Counted from the stretch's first letter, positions 16,599 through 25,079 are shown. The stretch is 64,000 nucleotides of DNA from Streptomyces asoensis (GCF_013085465.1 NZ_CP049838.1:4898001-4962000); one strand, 5' to 3'. A program made the numbers and translations. The notes: a model not told the origin generated them from the letters alone.

Positions 16599-16766
16599 GT
16601 CCACAACAGTAACCGGGCCGAACCCGCCCGGCGTCCCCACTCACAGTGAACCTCTCCCCTTCGACTGACCCTCGGGTTGGGCCGTTGGCTGGCGTCAAAC
16701 CGCCCGTCGGAGGGAAAGTGGGAGAAAGGTAAGGAGACGGACCGGGGTACCCGGAGTGGTGTGCTG

Positions 16767-16970
16767 ATGCCTGAGCTGCCCAACCTGCCCGAAAACGACT
16801 CGCCCGGAAAGGCGCGACCGGACGAGACCGACGCCGAGCGCCGCCGACGCCGCGCCCGGTTTCTGCGCGAGCTGGCCGAGGCCCGCGAACTTCGCGACCG
16901 GGTCCAGCCGCGCCGCGCCAAGACCGCCCGCCTGCGCCACGCGATGCGCATGCGCACCTTCCGCTGGTAG
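16767..16970 (+). CDS. Small Arg-rich conserved protein
   Basis: A 67-residue protein with CGGAG about 11 bp before ATG 16767. The acidic/Pro N-terminus (PELPNLPENDSPGKARPDET) is followed by a strongly basic helix (AERRRRRARFLRELAEAREL) and a basic tail. It would form one long charged helix. The conserved position beside upp fits a Streptomyces core gene. No function is known to me. Confidence 0.65.
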   Translation: MPELPNLPENDSPGKARPDETDAERRRRRARFLRELAEARELRDRVQPRRAKTARLRHAMRMRTFRW

Positions 16971-17316
16971 CCGCAGCCGTACGGGACTTGGGGCATACGG
17001 GGAAGATCGCCACCGCCACGGGTGTCGCGTGGGGTGGGCATGCGTGGGCGCACGGGAAAGCCGCGTACGATCCGCTGGTGGCGGCAACGAGAGCGCCGGT
17101 GAGTCACTCGACGGACGTCTCGTGTACGTGCTCATGGACGTACTCATGGGCGTGCGATCAAAACCACCGGACACAGGGAGCCGAAGACGTCCCCTGGACG
17201 CCTTGTTTCTGCCACGATTCCGAGTGGGTGGGGCTCGGAGCCTGAGCTCTCTCCGCCCGCAACCTCCGCCGGGGGGACCCCCAACCGGCACGCCTAAGAC
17301 CAGTGGGAGAGTCACG
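16971..17316. other. 346-bp leader region upstream of the tadA-associated gene
   Basis: No convincing gene. A TACGAT hexamer at 17065-17070 could be a -10 element, which would give an untranslated leader of roughly 240 bases before the GTG at 17317. The leader contains two similar blocks around 17130-17150 (GTACGTGCTCATGGACGTAC, then CTCATGGGCGTGC). I see no recognisable riboswitch. In-frame extensions of the downstream gene into this region look non-coding. Confidence 0.4.
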
Positions 17317-17868
17317 GTGTACTTCGCCGCACTGCTCGCGCGCACCGAAGACGGGTGGGAAGCGAGCGACACAGAGCTCGACGATGTGGAGACCCTGTCG
17401 GATCTGGCCGACCTGGCCCGGGAGGCCTCTCCCGACGACGACACGGTCCTCGTGCTGATCGAGCAGGAGGACTCCTGGTTCGGGGTCGTCCGCATCGACG
17501 GCGAGGAGGACCCTCGCATCTTCGTCTCCGATGCCGCCGCCGCCGCCCGCAGCTCGTACGGCGAGATCCTGCTCACCGACGAACTGCTCGGAAGGGACCC
17601 GGGTGACGACGACGACCTGGACGCCCTCGACCTCGACGGCACCGAGGACGGTGAGAACGAGGACGAGGACGACGACGAGGACGAGGGTGTCGTCAGCACC
17701 GTGAACGGCAGCTCGGCCGAGGCCGTGCCGCACGGCCCGGTCGGCGACGCCGGCATCCTCGACGACCTCGGCGTCGGCGAGAAGGAGCTGAGGTCCCTGT
17801 CCGCGGACGCGGTCACCGAGATCGCCGACGCCCTGGGCGCCTCGGAGGTCCTGGAGACCGTCCGCTGA
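17317..17868 (+). CDS. tRNA adenosine deaminase-associated acidic protein
   Basis: A 183-residue protein from GTG 17317 with GGGAGA 6 bp upstream. The N-terminal half starts VYFAALLARTEDGWEASDTE and contains LIEQEDSWFGVVRIDGEEDP. The middle (about residues 90-128) is almost wholly Asp and Glu. A short globular end follows (LSADAVTEIADALGASEVLE). The name follows its constant position directly before tadA in Streptomyces. Its biochemical role is not established. Its stop overlaps a possible upstream CTG start of tadA, so the two are probably cotranslated. Confidence 0.85.
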   Translation: MYFAALLARTEDGWEASDTELDDVETLSDLADLAREASPDDDTVLVLIEQEDSWFGVVRIDGEEDPRIFVSDAAAAARSSYGEILLTDELLGRDPGDDDDLDALDLDGTEDGENEDEDDDEDEGVVSTVNGSSAEAVPHGPVGDAGILDDLGVGEKELRSLSADAVTEIADALGASEVLETVR

Positions 17869-17918
17869 CCGCACCGGGAGCGGCGCCGGATCCCGTACGC
17901 GACCGCTGGCGGGCCGCG

Positions 17919-18350
17919 ATGCGGCTCGCCCTGGACGAGGCACGGCTGGCCGCCCGGGGCGGGGACGTCCCGGTCGGCGCCGTCGTGCTGGCTCCGGACG
18001 GTACGACGGTCCTGGCCAGGGGCCACAACGAACGTGAGGCCGGCGGCGATCCGACGGCCCACGCGGAGGTGCTCGCCGTCCGGCGGGCGGCCGCCGCGCT
18101 GGGCGAGTGGCGGCTGTCCGGCTGCACGCTCGTCGTGACCCTCGAACCGTGCACGATGTGCGCGGGCGCACTCGTGCAGTCCCGGGTCGACCGGGTCGTC
18201 TACGGCGCCCGCGACGACAAGGCGGGCGCGGCCGGCTCCCTCTGGGACGTCGTCCGCGACCGACGGCTCAACCACCGCCCCGAGGTCGTCGAAGGCGTCC
18301 TCGCCGAGGAGTGCGCGGGGCTCCTCACGGAGTTCTTCCGCGACCGGTGA
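17919..18350 (+). CDS. tadA: tRNA(adenine34) deaminase TadA
   Basis: A 143-residue zinc deaminase that turns A34 of tRNA-Arg(ACG) into inosine. Its target gene is present in this window at 41925-41997. The zinc site is HAE at residues 48-50 and PCTMC with Cys78 and Cys81. DVPVGAVVL is the substrate-side loop. ATG 17919 matches the usual start of helix 1. The open frame continues 18 codons upstream to a CTG at 17865 that overlaps the preceding stop, and that longer form (LTAPGAAPDPVRDRWRAAM) may be the true one. Confidence 0.93.
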   Translation: MRLALDEARLAARGGDVPVGAVVLAPDGTTVLARGHNEREAGGDPTAHAEVLAVRRAAAALGEWRLSGCTLVVTLEPCTMCAGALVQSRVDRVVYGARDDKAGAAGSLWDVVRDRRLNHRPEVVEGVLAEECAGLLTEFFRDR

Positions 18351-18406
18351 TCCACCCCCGAATACCGATTTCAAACCGGGGCCCGCCTTGCTGTAAGGTC
18401 TCCCTC

Positions 18407-18491
18407 GGTAGCGTGTCCGAGCGGCCGAAGGAGCTCGCCTCGAAAGCGAGTGTGGCGCAAGTCACCGAGGGTTCAAATCCCTCCGCTACCG
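18407..18491 (+). tRNA. tRNA-Ser(CGA)
   Basis: The acceptor GGTAGCG (18407-18413) pairs with CGCTACC (18484-18490). The anticodon stem CTCGC/GCGAG closes loop CTCGAAA with anticodon CGA at 18441-18443. It has a long variable arm and the T-loop GGTTCAAATCC. The discriminator is G18491 and CCA is not encoded. The gene adjoins integrase remnants downstream, as expected for a phage/ICE attachment tRNA. Confidence 0.96.
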
Positions 18492-18497
18492 CTGGTA

Positions 18498-18535
18498 GAT
18501 GAAGGGGTGGTCCCGATTGGGACCACCCCTTCATC
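18498..18535. terminator. Hairpin terminator after tRNA-Ser(CGA)
   Basis: A 17-bp perfect stem whose left arm is GATGAAGGGGTGGTCCC, with loop GATT, starts 6 bp after the tRNA. It is followed by TCGGTTTCCGTCTC, a 14-mer that also occurs after the tRNA-Ser(GGA) terminator (236-249). Confidence 0.85.
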
Positions 18536-18592
18536 GTTCTCCGTCTCGGTTTCCGTCTCCGTTGGGCCTTCACGAGGGCTCCGGCGAGCCCG

Positions 18593-18780
18593 TCATCGTC
18601 GTCGTCCGCGCCATGCTCCGTCCGGCTTCCAGATGAGTCCGCCGACCTGTCGGGCGATGTTGGTGCGGACCCTGTCGACCATGTGCTGGTACCGCGCGGC
18701 CATGGCCGTGGACGACCAGCCCATGAGCCCCGTCACGGCACGCTCGGACACTCCCAGGATCAGCAGCACCGTGGTTGTCT
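18593..18780 (-). pseudogene. Tyrosine integrase C-terminal remnant (copy 1)
   Basis: In one minus frame the sequence reads TTVLLILGVSERAVTGLMGW, then STAMAARYQHMVDRVR, ending at a TGA at 18593-18595. This is the end of a phage/ICE tyrosine recombinase, including the nucleophile Tyr in ARYQH. Upstream of about 18780 the similarity and frame are lost, so only about 60 residues remain. It faces tRNA-Ser(CGA), the normal orientation for an integrase next to its tRNA attachment site. A second copy lies at 20439-20690. Confidence 0.75.
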
Positions 18781-18989
18781 CGGGCGCCGGCGAGGCAGTC
18801 GCCCGCCTCCGTGCCCCGGATCCTCCGGTTCAGTCGCGGCACCGGACCGGGTGCGGTCTCGGTGGGGCGCACGAACGTCCAGGTGCCCGCCCCGGCCCAT
18901 GGTCGGGGCGGTCGCGCGTCCCCGCCATACTAAATGTGATGAAGTGTCATAATACGTCCCATTCTGTCAGCCCGGTCGGGAGGATTGCT

Positions 18990-20438
18990 GTGACTGTCTG
19001 TCAAACCGTGAGGGGGGTGGGCGCGCAGGAGGCCCTCCCGTCGTCGGCGCCGCCTGGTCTTCGAGTGCGTCGCTCGTGGTGGGGTGGGTTGCTGCGGGCG
19101 CTGGTGGCAGGTCTCGTCCTAGTGGCCGGCCTGGCCCTGCCCATGGTGGCCCCGCAGGCCGCCCAGGCCGTGCCGCCCGGCACCTACGCCTACGTCGCCA
19201 ACTTCAACGACGACACGGTGTCGGTGATCGACACAGCGACGAACACGGTGGTGGTCACGGTTCCCGTCGGCGATGCGCCGTGGGGAGTGGCGGTGTCGCC
19301 GGACGGCACCCGCGCCTACGTCACCAACCGCGCCGATGACACGGTGTCCGTGATCAACACCGCGACCGACACGGTCGTCGCCACCGTCCCCGTCGGCCTT
19401 GAGCCCCTGGGGGTGGCGGTGTCGCCGGACAGCACCCGCGCCTACGTCACCAACTACAGCGCCAACACGGTGTCCGTGATCAACACCGCCACCAACACCG
19501 TCGTGGCCACCGTCCCCGTCGGCGATGCCCCCATCGGGGTGGCGGTGTCGCCGAACGGCACCCGCGCCTACGTCACCAATTCCGACGACGACACGGTGTC
19601 CGTGATCAACACCGCCACCAACACGGTCGTCGCCACCCTCCCCGTCGGCGACTTCCCGTTCGGGGTGGCGGTGTCGCCGGACGGCACCCGCGCCTACGTC
19701 ACCAATTCCGACGACGACACGGTGTCCGTGATCGACACGGCGACGAACACGGTCGTCGCCACCGTCCCCGTCGGCGATGTGCCCCAGGGGGTGGCGGTGT
19801 CGCCGGACGGCACCCGCGCCTACGTCACCAACGCCAACGCCGACACGGTGTCCGTGATCAACACCGCCACCAACACGGTCGTCGCCACCGTCCCCGTCGG
19901 CGATGCGCCTCGAGAGGTGGCGGTGTCGCCGGACGGCACCCGCGCCTACGTCACCAACGCCAACGCCGACACGGTGTCCGTGATCAACACCGCCACCAAC
20001 ACCGTCGTGGCCACCGTCCCCGTCGACGACCTCCCGTTCGGGGTGGCGATCGGGGTCGTGCCTCCGGCGCCGGCGCTGACCTGCGCGACCGCCACGGCCA
20101 CCATCACCGGCACCAACCGCAACGACGTCCTGAACGGCACCCCCGGCGACGACGTGATCTTCGCTCTCGCCGGGAACGATTTGGTCGACGGCCGCGGTGG
20201 CAACGACCTGATCTGCGGCGGCGACGGCAACGACGTTCTCAACGGCGGCAACGGCAACGACCGCGTCGAGGGTGGCAATGGCGACGACGCCCTGTCCGGC
20301 GGCGCCGGCAACGACGCCAACTATGGCGGACCCGGCAACGACGTTCTCAACGGCGGTCCCGGGACCAACACCAACGACGGCGGATCCGGCCACAACACCT
20401 GCACCAACCCCACGACCGGACCCGGTTGCAACATCTGA
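18990..20438 (+). CDS. Secreted seven-bladed YVTN beta-propeller fused to RTX-type calcium-binding repeats
   Basis: A 482-residue protein from GTG 18990 with GGGAGG 6 bp upstream. The signal peptide has basic RRSWW, a hydrophobic core and cleavage near AQA|VPPG. Seven 42-residue repeats follow (about residues 67-360), each AYVTN...DTVSVI(N/D)TATNTVVATVPV, a complete seven-bladed propeller. A C-terminal region (about 365-460) carries GGxGND nonapeptides that bind calcium in RTX proteins, then a Cys-containing tail (HNTCTNPTTGPGCNI). It is probably an extracellular binding or adhesion protein. It is flanked by integrase remnants and its stop abuts the second remnant's stop (TGATCA), so it was probably acquired. 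Confidence 0.85.
   Translation: MTVCQTVRGVGAQEALPSSAPPGLRVRRSWWGGLLRALVAGLVLVAGLALPMVAPQAAQAVPPGTYAYVANFNDDTVSVIDTATNTVVVTVPVGDAPWGVAVSPDGTRAYVTNRADDTVSVINTATDTVVATVPVGLEPLGVAVSPDSTRAYVTNYSANTVSVINTATNTVVATVPVGDAPIGVAVSPNGTRAYVTNSDDDTVSVINTATNTVVATLPVGDFPFGVAVSPDGTRAYVTNSDDDTVSVIDTATNTVVATVPVGDVPQGVAVSPDGTRAYVTNANADTVSVINTATNTVVATVPVGDAPREVAVSPDGTRAYVTNANADTVSVINTATNTVVATVPVDDLPFGVAIGVVPPAPALTCATATATITGTNRNDVLNGTPGDDVIFALAGNDLVDGRGGNDLICGGDGNDVLNGGNGNDRVEGGNGDDALSGGAGNDANYGGPGNDVLNGGPGTNTNDGGSGHNTCTNPTTGPGCNI
19188..20069 (+). repeat. Seven tandem 126-bp coding repeats
   Basis: Each unit encodes one 42-residue propeller blade. Adjacent units share long identical DNA stretches, including silent positions (for example the GTGGCGGTGTCGCCGGACGG and ACACGGTGTCCGTGATCA blocks). 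This suggests recent duplication or gene conversion. Unit 7 diverges after its first 30 codons, where the propeller ends. Confidence 0.9.
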
Positions 20439-20690
20439 TCAACGCGCATCGGAAACGGGCTCCGGCACGTCCCTCGTCGTAGCGGCGACCGACGCCCGGG
20501 GCCCGTCTCCGTTCCGCTCCCGGATCAGTCCGTCGACCTGCCGGGCCACGTCGTTCCGGACCGAGTCGACCATGTGTTGGTACCGCGCGGCCATGGCCGT
20601 GGTGGACCACCCCATCAGTCCCATGACTGCCCGCTCCGAGACCCCGAGGATCAACAGCACCGTGGCGGCGGTATGCCGCCGCCGTCTCCG
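20439..20690 (-). pseudogene. Tyrosine integrase C-terminal remnant (copy 2)
   Basis: The minus frame reads RRHTAATVLLILGVSERAVM, then GWSTTAMAARYQHMVDSVRN and a longer tail ending VPEPVSDAR. RHTAAT is the box II His region and RYQH contains the nucleophile Tyr. Without the N-terminal domains and box I Arg it cannot act. The open frame extends to 20801, but upstream composition is arbitrary. A 143-bp stretch (20523-20665) aligns colinearly with 18632-18774 of copy 1 at roughly 80 percent identity by eye. Confidence 0.78.
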
Positions 20691-20945
20691 GGTCGGTCCG
20701 TTCGCGCTGCGGGCAGGACCATCGGGGCGACGGTCGGCGGATCCGGCATTCCCGGCATTTTTCGTCCCCTTCCCTTCTCTTCCACTCCGCCCGGCACGCA
20801 CCGGCGTTCACCCCCTCATCGGACGAGGACCCGCGAACGGTTCACGAACGCGCCGTGGACGCTCAAAAGCGGTGTGAAAATCGCACTTACGGTTACACTC
20901 GCCGCCGTCAACAGGGCCCGGGTGGGCTCATACAGGGGAGGCCAG

Positions 20946-21122
20946 GTGGCGGTGAACGCCAAGAAGATCGCCGTCTACGTACTCGTGGTCTTCGTGCTCT
21001 ATGTGATCATCACGGACCCGGCGAAGGCGGCGGACTACGTCCAGATAGGCTTCCAGGGCATATCGGACGCCGCCAAGGCCGTCGGTGACTTCTTCACCTG
21101 GCTCGCCGACGGGGCCGAGTAG
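20946..21122 (+). CDS. Small single-pass membrane protein
   Basis: A 58-residue protein. GGGGAGG lies 4-5 bp before GTG 20946, and a GTG at 20952 is an alternative with 10-bp spacing. A basic start (MAVNAKKIA) precedes a membrane helix (VYVLVVFVLYVIIT), then an amphipathic helix (QIGFQGISDAAKAVGDFFTW). It lies 18 bp upstream of the Dabb gene and is probably cotranscribed with it. It marks the return to core sequence after the accessory insert. The function is unknown. Confidence 0.7.
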   Translation: MAVNAKKIAVYVLVVFVLYVIITDPAKAADYVQIGFQGISDAAKAVGDFFTWLADGAE

Positions 21123-21140
21123 CTCGCACTGGGAGTGCCC

Positions 21141-21434
21141 ATGATCCGCCACCTGGTCCTTTTCAAGCTCAACGAGGGTGTCGAGCGCGACGACCCCCGG
21201 GTCGTGCAGGGTGAAGCGGCCTTCCGGGCACTCGGCGGCCGGATCGAGGAGCTGCGCTTCTGGGAGCTGGGCTGGAACATCAGCGACCGGCCCATCGCCT
21301 ACGACTTCGCGATCAACTCGGCGGTCGAGGACGCGGACGCGCTGAAGCGGTACATCGAGCACCCCGCCCACCAGGCGGGCGTCGCCCTGTGGCGCGAGTT
21401 CGCCACCTGGGTGGTCGCCGACTACGAGTTCTGA
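21141..21434 (+). CDS. Dabb (stress-responsive alpha/beta barrel) family protein
   Basis: A 97-residue protein with GGAG 6 bp before ATG 21141. A GTG at 21135 would add two residues. The start MIRHLVLFKLNEG and the middle WNISDRPIAYDFAINSAVED are typical of the dimeric Dabb ferredoxin-like fold, as is the end KRYIEHPAHQAGVALWREFA. Members have varied or unknown roles. The His in the first strand and the HPAH segment line the usual ligand pocket. Confidence 0.88.
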   Translation: MIRHLVLFKLNEGVERDDPRVVQGEAAFRALGGRIEELRFWELGWNISDRPIAYDFAINSAVEDADALKRYIEHPAHQAGVALWREFATWVVADYEF

Positions 21435-21469
21435 GCCGCCCTTCTCGGCAGTCCTTTTCGGAGGTTCGG

Positions 21470-21496
21470 AGCCCTCCGCCGGAACAGCGGGGGGCT
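21470..21496 (+). terminator. Terminator after the Dabb gene
   Basis: The stem AGCCCTCCGC/GCGGGGGGCT has one G-T pair and a loop of seven bases, and is followed by TTTCG. It lies 36 bp after the stop codon. Confidence 0.75.
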
Positions 21497-21649
21497 TTCG
21501 CATGTCCGGAACCAGGGCGCATGGCTCAACTTCTCCCTCAACACGGCGTTATGGGGTGCTTGCACACAGTGCACATGTCTTGTGATGCTATGACCGCTTT
21601 TGACGGATGAGTTGACCGATGTTGACCTGACGAAGAGGTGGCGTTGACC

Positions 21650-22552
21650 GTGTCGGCCAGTACTGCGCCGCCTCAGCAAGAGGCACCCCCGGCACCCGCC
21701 CCCGCGCCTGCCCTGGAAGTCGTCCCGGAAGCCCCGACCGAAGCCCCCACAGAAGCCCCCACAGAAGACGTCCAGCCGCCCGAGCGGCGCCGGGGCGCCG
21801 ACACCCGGGCACTGACCCAGCTGCTCTTCGGCGAGCTCAAGGAGCTCCAGCCGGGCACGCCGGAGCACAACCGGGTGCGCGGGGCGCTCATCGAGGCCAA
21901 CCTCCCGCTCGTGCGCTACGCGGCCGCCCGCTTCCGCTCCCGCAACGAACCGATGGAGGACGTCGTCCAGGTCGGCACCATCGGCCTCATCAACGCCATC
22001 GACCGCTTCGACCCGGAGCGGGGCGTGCAGTTCCCGACGTTCGCCATGCCGACGGTCATCGGCGAGATCAAGCGGTACTTCCGCGACAACGTCCGCACGG
22101 TCCACGTACCTCGCCGGCTGCACGAGTTGTGGGTGCAGGTCAACAGCGCGACCGAGGACCTGACGACCGCCTTCGGCCGCACCCCGACGACGGCCGAGAT
22201 CGCCGAGCGGCTGCGCATCGGCGAGGACGAGGTGCTCTCCTGCATCGAGGCGGGCCGCTCGTACCACGCCACCTCGCTGGAGGCGGCCCAGGAGGGTGAC
22301 GGCCTGCCGGGCCTGCTGGACCGTCTGGGCTACGAGGATCCGGCACTGGACGGCGTGGAGCACCGCGACCTCGTGCGCCACCTCCTGGTCCAACTCCCCG
22401 AGCGCGAGCAGCGCATCCTCCTCCTGCGCTACTACAGCAACCTCACGCAGTCCCAGATCAGTGCGGAACTCGGCGTCTCCCAGATGCACGTCTCCCGGCT
22501 ACTCGCGCGTAGCTTCCAGCGACTTCGGTCGGCGAACCGCATCGAGGCATGA
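21650..22552 (+). CDS. sigF: SigB-family RNA polymerase sigma factor SigF (sporulation)
   Basis: A sigma-70 group 3 protein of about 300 residues. The disordered Pro/Ala N-terminus contains a repeated TEAP motif. Region 2 reads [20 protein letters not shown], then [14 protein letters not shown]. Region 3 follows, then region 4 with the helix-turn-helix [20 protein letters not shown]. It directs late spore-maturation genes in Streptomyces. GTG 21650 (MSASTAPP) is chosen by likeness to the remembered S. coelicolor SigF start. GTG 21638 and TTG 21644 are alternatives. The paralogue sigN follows. There is no anti-sigma gene adjacent. Confidence 0.88.
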   Translation: MSASTAPPQQEAPPAPAPAPALEVVPEAPTEAPTEAPTEDVQPPERRRGADTRALTQLLFGELKELQPGTPEHNRVRGALIEANLPLVRYAAARFRSRNEPMEDVVQVGTIGLINAIDRFDPERGVQFPTFAMPTVIGEIKRYFRDNVRTVHVPRRLHELWVQVNSATEDLTTAFGRTPTTAEIAERLRIGEDEVLSCIEAGRSYHATSLEAAQEGDGLPGLLDRLGYEDPALDGVEHRDLVRHLLVQLPEREQRILLLRYYSNLTQSQISAELGVSQMHVSRLLARSFQRLRSANRIEA

Positions 22553-22700
22553 CGCGGACCCGAACGACACGTCACTCGATCAGGGCTCGGAAGCATGAGC
22601 GAGTTGTCACCGCTGGGAGCGAATCGCTCACCCGGGCCCTTCCCGACAGATCTGCGCTGATAAACCGTCAGACCCCCTCTTTCCAGGGCTGATTCGTCAC

Positions 22701-22743
22701 TCACATGTCGACATGTCACTACAGCGTGTTGCCGACATGTGAC
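22701..22743. promoter_or_regulatory. Palindromic ACATGT operator-like cluster upstream of sigN
   Basis: ACATGTCGACATGT at 22703-22716 is a perfect 14-bp palindrome. A further half-site GACATGTGA lies at 22734-22742. Together with the first TCACATGTC they give three GACATGT arms within 42 bp. The cluster sits 20-60 bp upstream of the SigB-type promoter and 110-150 bp before sigN. No regulator is assigned. Confidence 0.55.
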
Positions 22744-22759
22744 ATTCTGCCGGAAGCGC

Positions 22760-22785
22760 GTTTGCCGGGGCCTCGGCGCCGGTAT
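22760..22785 (+). promoter_or_regulatory. SigB/SigF-class promoter of sigN
   Basis: GTTTGC (22760-22765), a 14-bp spacer and CGGTAT (22780-22785) match the group 3 sigma consensus GTTT..-N12-15-GGGTAT closely. The sigN start is 71 bp downstream. This suggests sigN is read by a SigF/SigN-class holoenzyme, possibly by SigN itself, as is known for sigN in S. coelicolor. Confidence 0.6.
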
Positions 22786-22855
22786 TCAGGTGAAGGCTGA
22801 CGTTCCTCAAGCGGGAATGTTCGCCGCGACCGTCCCGCGACCCAAAGGGGGTGGC

Positions 22856-23767
22856 ATGTCCGCAGATCAGGGCAGCTCGAAGGTGCTCACGCTCACAAAG
22901 AGCGAGTCCGCGCCAAGCGCGCCCGTCGAGCCCGCCGTGCTCGACGTGCTCGACGACGTCACGGCCCCCGAGGCCACTCCGGCCCCGGCACTCACGACCA
23001 CGGGGGCCATCGACACCCGCACCCTGTCCCGCTCCCTGTTCCTGCGACTGGCCACCCTCGCCGAGGACAGCCCCGAGCGCATGTACGTCCGGGACACCCT
23101 CATCGAGCTCAACCTCCCCCTCGTGCGCTACGCGGCGGCCCGCTTCCGCTCGCGCAACGAACCGATGGAGGACATCGTCCAGGTCGGCACCATCGGCCTG
23201 ATCAAGGCGATCGACCGCTTCGACTGCGAACGGGGCGTGGAGTTCCCGACGTTCGCCATGCCGACGGTCGTGGGCGAGATCAAGCGCTTCTTCCGCGACA
23301 CCTCGTGGTCGGTGCGCGTCCCGCGCCGCCTCCAGGAGCTGCGCCTGGCCCTCACCAAGGCCAGCGACGAGCTGTCCCAGAAGCTGGACCGCTCGCCGAC
23401 GGTCGCCGAACTCGCCGCGGTGCTGGGCGTGTCCGAGGAGGACGTCGTCGACGGCCTCGCGGTCGGCAACGCCTACACGGCCTCCTCGCTGGACTCCCCG
23501 GCCCCGGAGGACGACGGCGGCGAGGGCTCCCTGGCCGACCGCCTCGGCTACGAGGACACGGCCCTGGAGGGCGTGGAGTACCGCGAGTCGCTGAAGCCGC
23601 TGCTGGCCAAGCTCCCGCCTCGTGAGCGCCGCATCATCATGCTGCGCTTCTTCGCCAACATGACCCAGTCCCAGATCGGCGAGGAGGTCGGCATCTCCCA
23701 GATGCACGTCTCCCGCCTTCTGACCCGGACCCTGGCGCAGCTGCGCGAGGGCCTGATCTCCGACTAG
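22856..23767 (+). CDS. sigN: SigB-family RNA polymerase sigma factor SigN
   Basis: A 303-residue paralogue of SigF. The N-terminus [19 protein letters not shown] is followed by region 2 ([32 protein letters not shown]) and the region 4 helix-turn-helix [23 protein letters not shown] 22856 has AAAGGGGG upstream. In S. coelicolor SigN acts in the subapical stem of aerial hyphae and transcribes nepA. A NepA-like gene is present at 55369-55683. The conserved -35/-10 contacting regions are nearly the same as in SigF, so promoter overlap is likely. Confidence 0.88.
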   Translation: MSADQGSSKVLTLTKSESAPSAPVEPAVLDVLDDVTAPEATPAPALTTTGAIDTRTLSRSLFLRLATLAEDSPERMYVRDTLIELNLPLVRYAAARFRSRNEPMEDIVQVGTIGLIKAIDRFDCERGVEFPTFAMPTVVGEIKRFFRDTSWSVRVPRRLQELRLALTKASDELSQKLDRSPTVAELAAVLGVSEEDVVDGLAVGNAYTASSLDSPAPEDDGGEGSLADRLGYEDTALEGVEYRESLKPLLAKLPPRERRIIMLRFFANMTQSQIGEEVGISQMHVSRLLTRTLAQLREGLISD

Positions 23768-23821
23768 CCGGACTCGGGCCGGGGACTTCCCTCCTGACGG
23801 AGCGTCAGCGACACTGACGCG

Positions 23822-24592
23822 ATGCGAAGTCCGACACGGGCACGTGGCCGCCGGGGCGCCGTATGGGGCGCGTCGGCGGCCGCCGTCGTGATGGCGGCGG
23901 CGGGTCTGGCGGCCGGCTGCGGGGGCGACGGGCGCACAGGCGGCTACGTCGCCATCGGCGGAGCGGGCGACACGGCGCTCCCGGATGCGCGGACGGGCGA
24001 CTCGGCGGATCCGACGGGCGGGGTACGGCTCGTCCCGCTGGACGACGAGAGCGGCTCTCCTGCGGGGAAGGCCGGTCCAGGGGTCCCGGCGAGAGAAACG
24101 GCCGGACACGGGCCGGAGGACACCGCGGGAGGCGGCGCCGGGTCCGGCGCCCCAGGGACCGCCGCCCCGGCTGTCCCGGGCGCCTCAGGCACCCCAAGCG
24201 CCGAGGGCGGCTCCTCCGCGGGCCATACGCCACCGGACGCGCCCTCACCGGCGCCCACGGCCCCGTCGAGCACCGCGCCCGCCGGACCGGCCTCGCTCGC
24301 CGTGAGCGATCCCGTCCACGCGGGTACGGATCAGCGGTGGTGCGAGGACGTGACCCTCACCTTCCGCAACTCCGGTGGCACCGCGGTGCGTTCCGGCACG
24401 GTCACCTTCGGGACCCATGTCATCGACGCGCTCGGCATCGACTGGGCGACACGCGAGTCGACGGCCGCGCTCCCGACGCCGATCGCCGCAGGGGCACGCA
24501 AGGAGAAGACCTGGACGGTCTGCGTCGACGCGTGGCGCGTACCGCTGGGCATGCACATCGAGACGCGGGACGTGTCGGTCCGATGGGAGTGA
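23822..24592 (+). CDS. Lipoprotein with disordered linker and C-terminal beta domain
   Basis: A 256-residue protein. The twin-Arg-like RARGRRGAVWG and a hydrophobic core lead to the lipobox LAAGC, whose Cys (near residue 33) would be lipidated. A low-complexity Gly/Ala/Pro/Thr linker runs to about residue 155. The C-terminal domain reads WCEDVTLTFRNSGGTAVRSG and KTWTVCVDAWRVPLGMHIET, an immunoglobulin-like sandwich with two Cys that may pair. The position after sigN is conserved in Streptomyces as I remember. The role is unknown. Confidence 0.75.
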   Translation: MRSPTRARGRRGAVWGASAAAVVMAAAGLAAGCGGDGRTGGYVAIGGAGDTALPDARTGDSADPTGGVRLVPLDDESGSPAGKAGPGVPARETAGHGPEDTAGGGAGSGAPGTAAPAVPGASGTPSAEGGSSAGHTPPDAPSPAPTAPSSTAPAGPASLAVSDPVHAGTDQRWCEDVTLTFRNSGGTAVRSGTVTFGTHVIDALGIDWATRESTAALPTPIAAGARKEKTWTVCVDAWRVPLGMHIETRDVSVRWE

Positions 24593-24705
24593 GCGGGTAG
24601 CGCCGGACATGCGAAGAGACGGGGGCGTGCGCGCCAACCCCGCTGTGACGCACGGCGGTTGACGCGCTCGGTCACCCCGTCACCCTGTCCGGTGCGGGCC
24701 GGCGG

Positions 24706-24903
24706 TTACTTCAGCGCCAGCCAGGCGACCGCCGCGACGATCACGACCGCGGCGACGATGCCGACGATCAGGCCGATGCGGGGCCCGGACTGGGTGGGGG
24801 CCGGCTGGGCGGCCCGGGGGGCGCCGTCGTCGACGAACGCGCGGAACATCTGGGTGCTGCCGGCGGGGTCGTGGTTGCCCTGGGGGCCCTGCGTGTTAGC
24901 CAT
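24706..24903 (-). CDS. Small tail-anchored membrane protein
   Basis: A 65-residue protein. The hydrophilic N-terminus (MANTQGPQGNHDPAGSTQMF) and a Gln/Pro linker precede a single C-terminal helix (GLIVGIVAAVVIVAAVAWLA) ending in LK, so it is anchored by its tail. The upstream open frame runs into repeat DNA and is not coding. Its family is unknown to me. Confidence 0.7.
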   Translation of the reverse strand: MANTQGPQGNHDPAGSTQMFRAFVDDGAPRAAQPAPTQSGPRIGLIVGIVAAVVIVAAVAWLALK

Positions 24904-25079
24904 GGGCCGAGACACTAGCGAAAATGCGCGGGGCGACCCAAGTGGGGGTAGGAGTCCGGGCCACTGGACGACCGGAACCCTCCCCGTACCTGACCGGCCA
25001 CTTGGGGACCCGAGGCGCGTCCGTCGCTCTCGCCGACCACCTTGCCCGGCATCCGCCGGTGAGTCGAGGGCCACCGACC

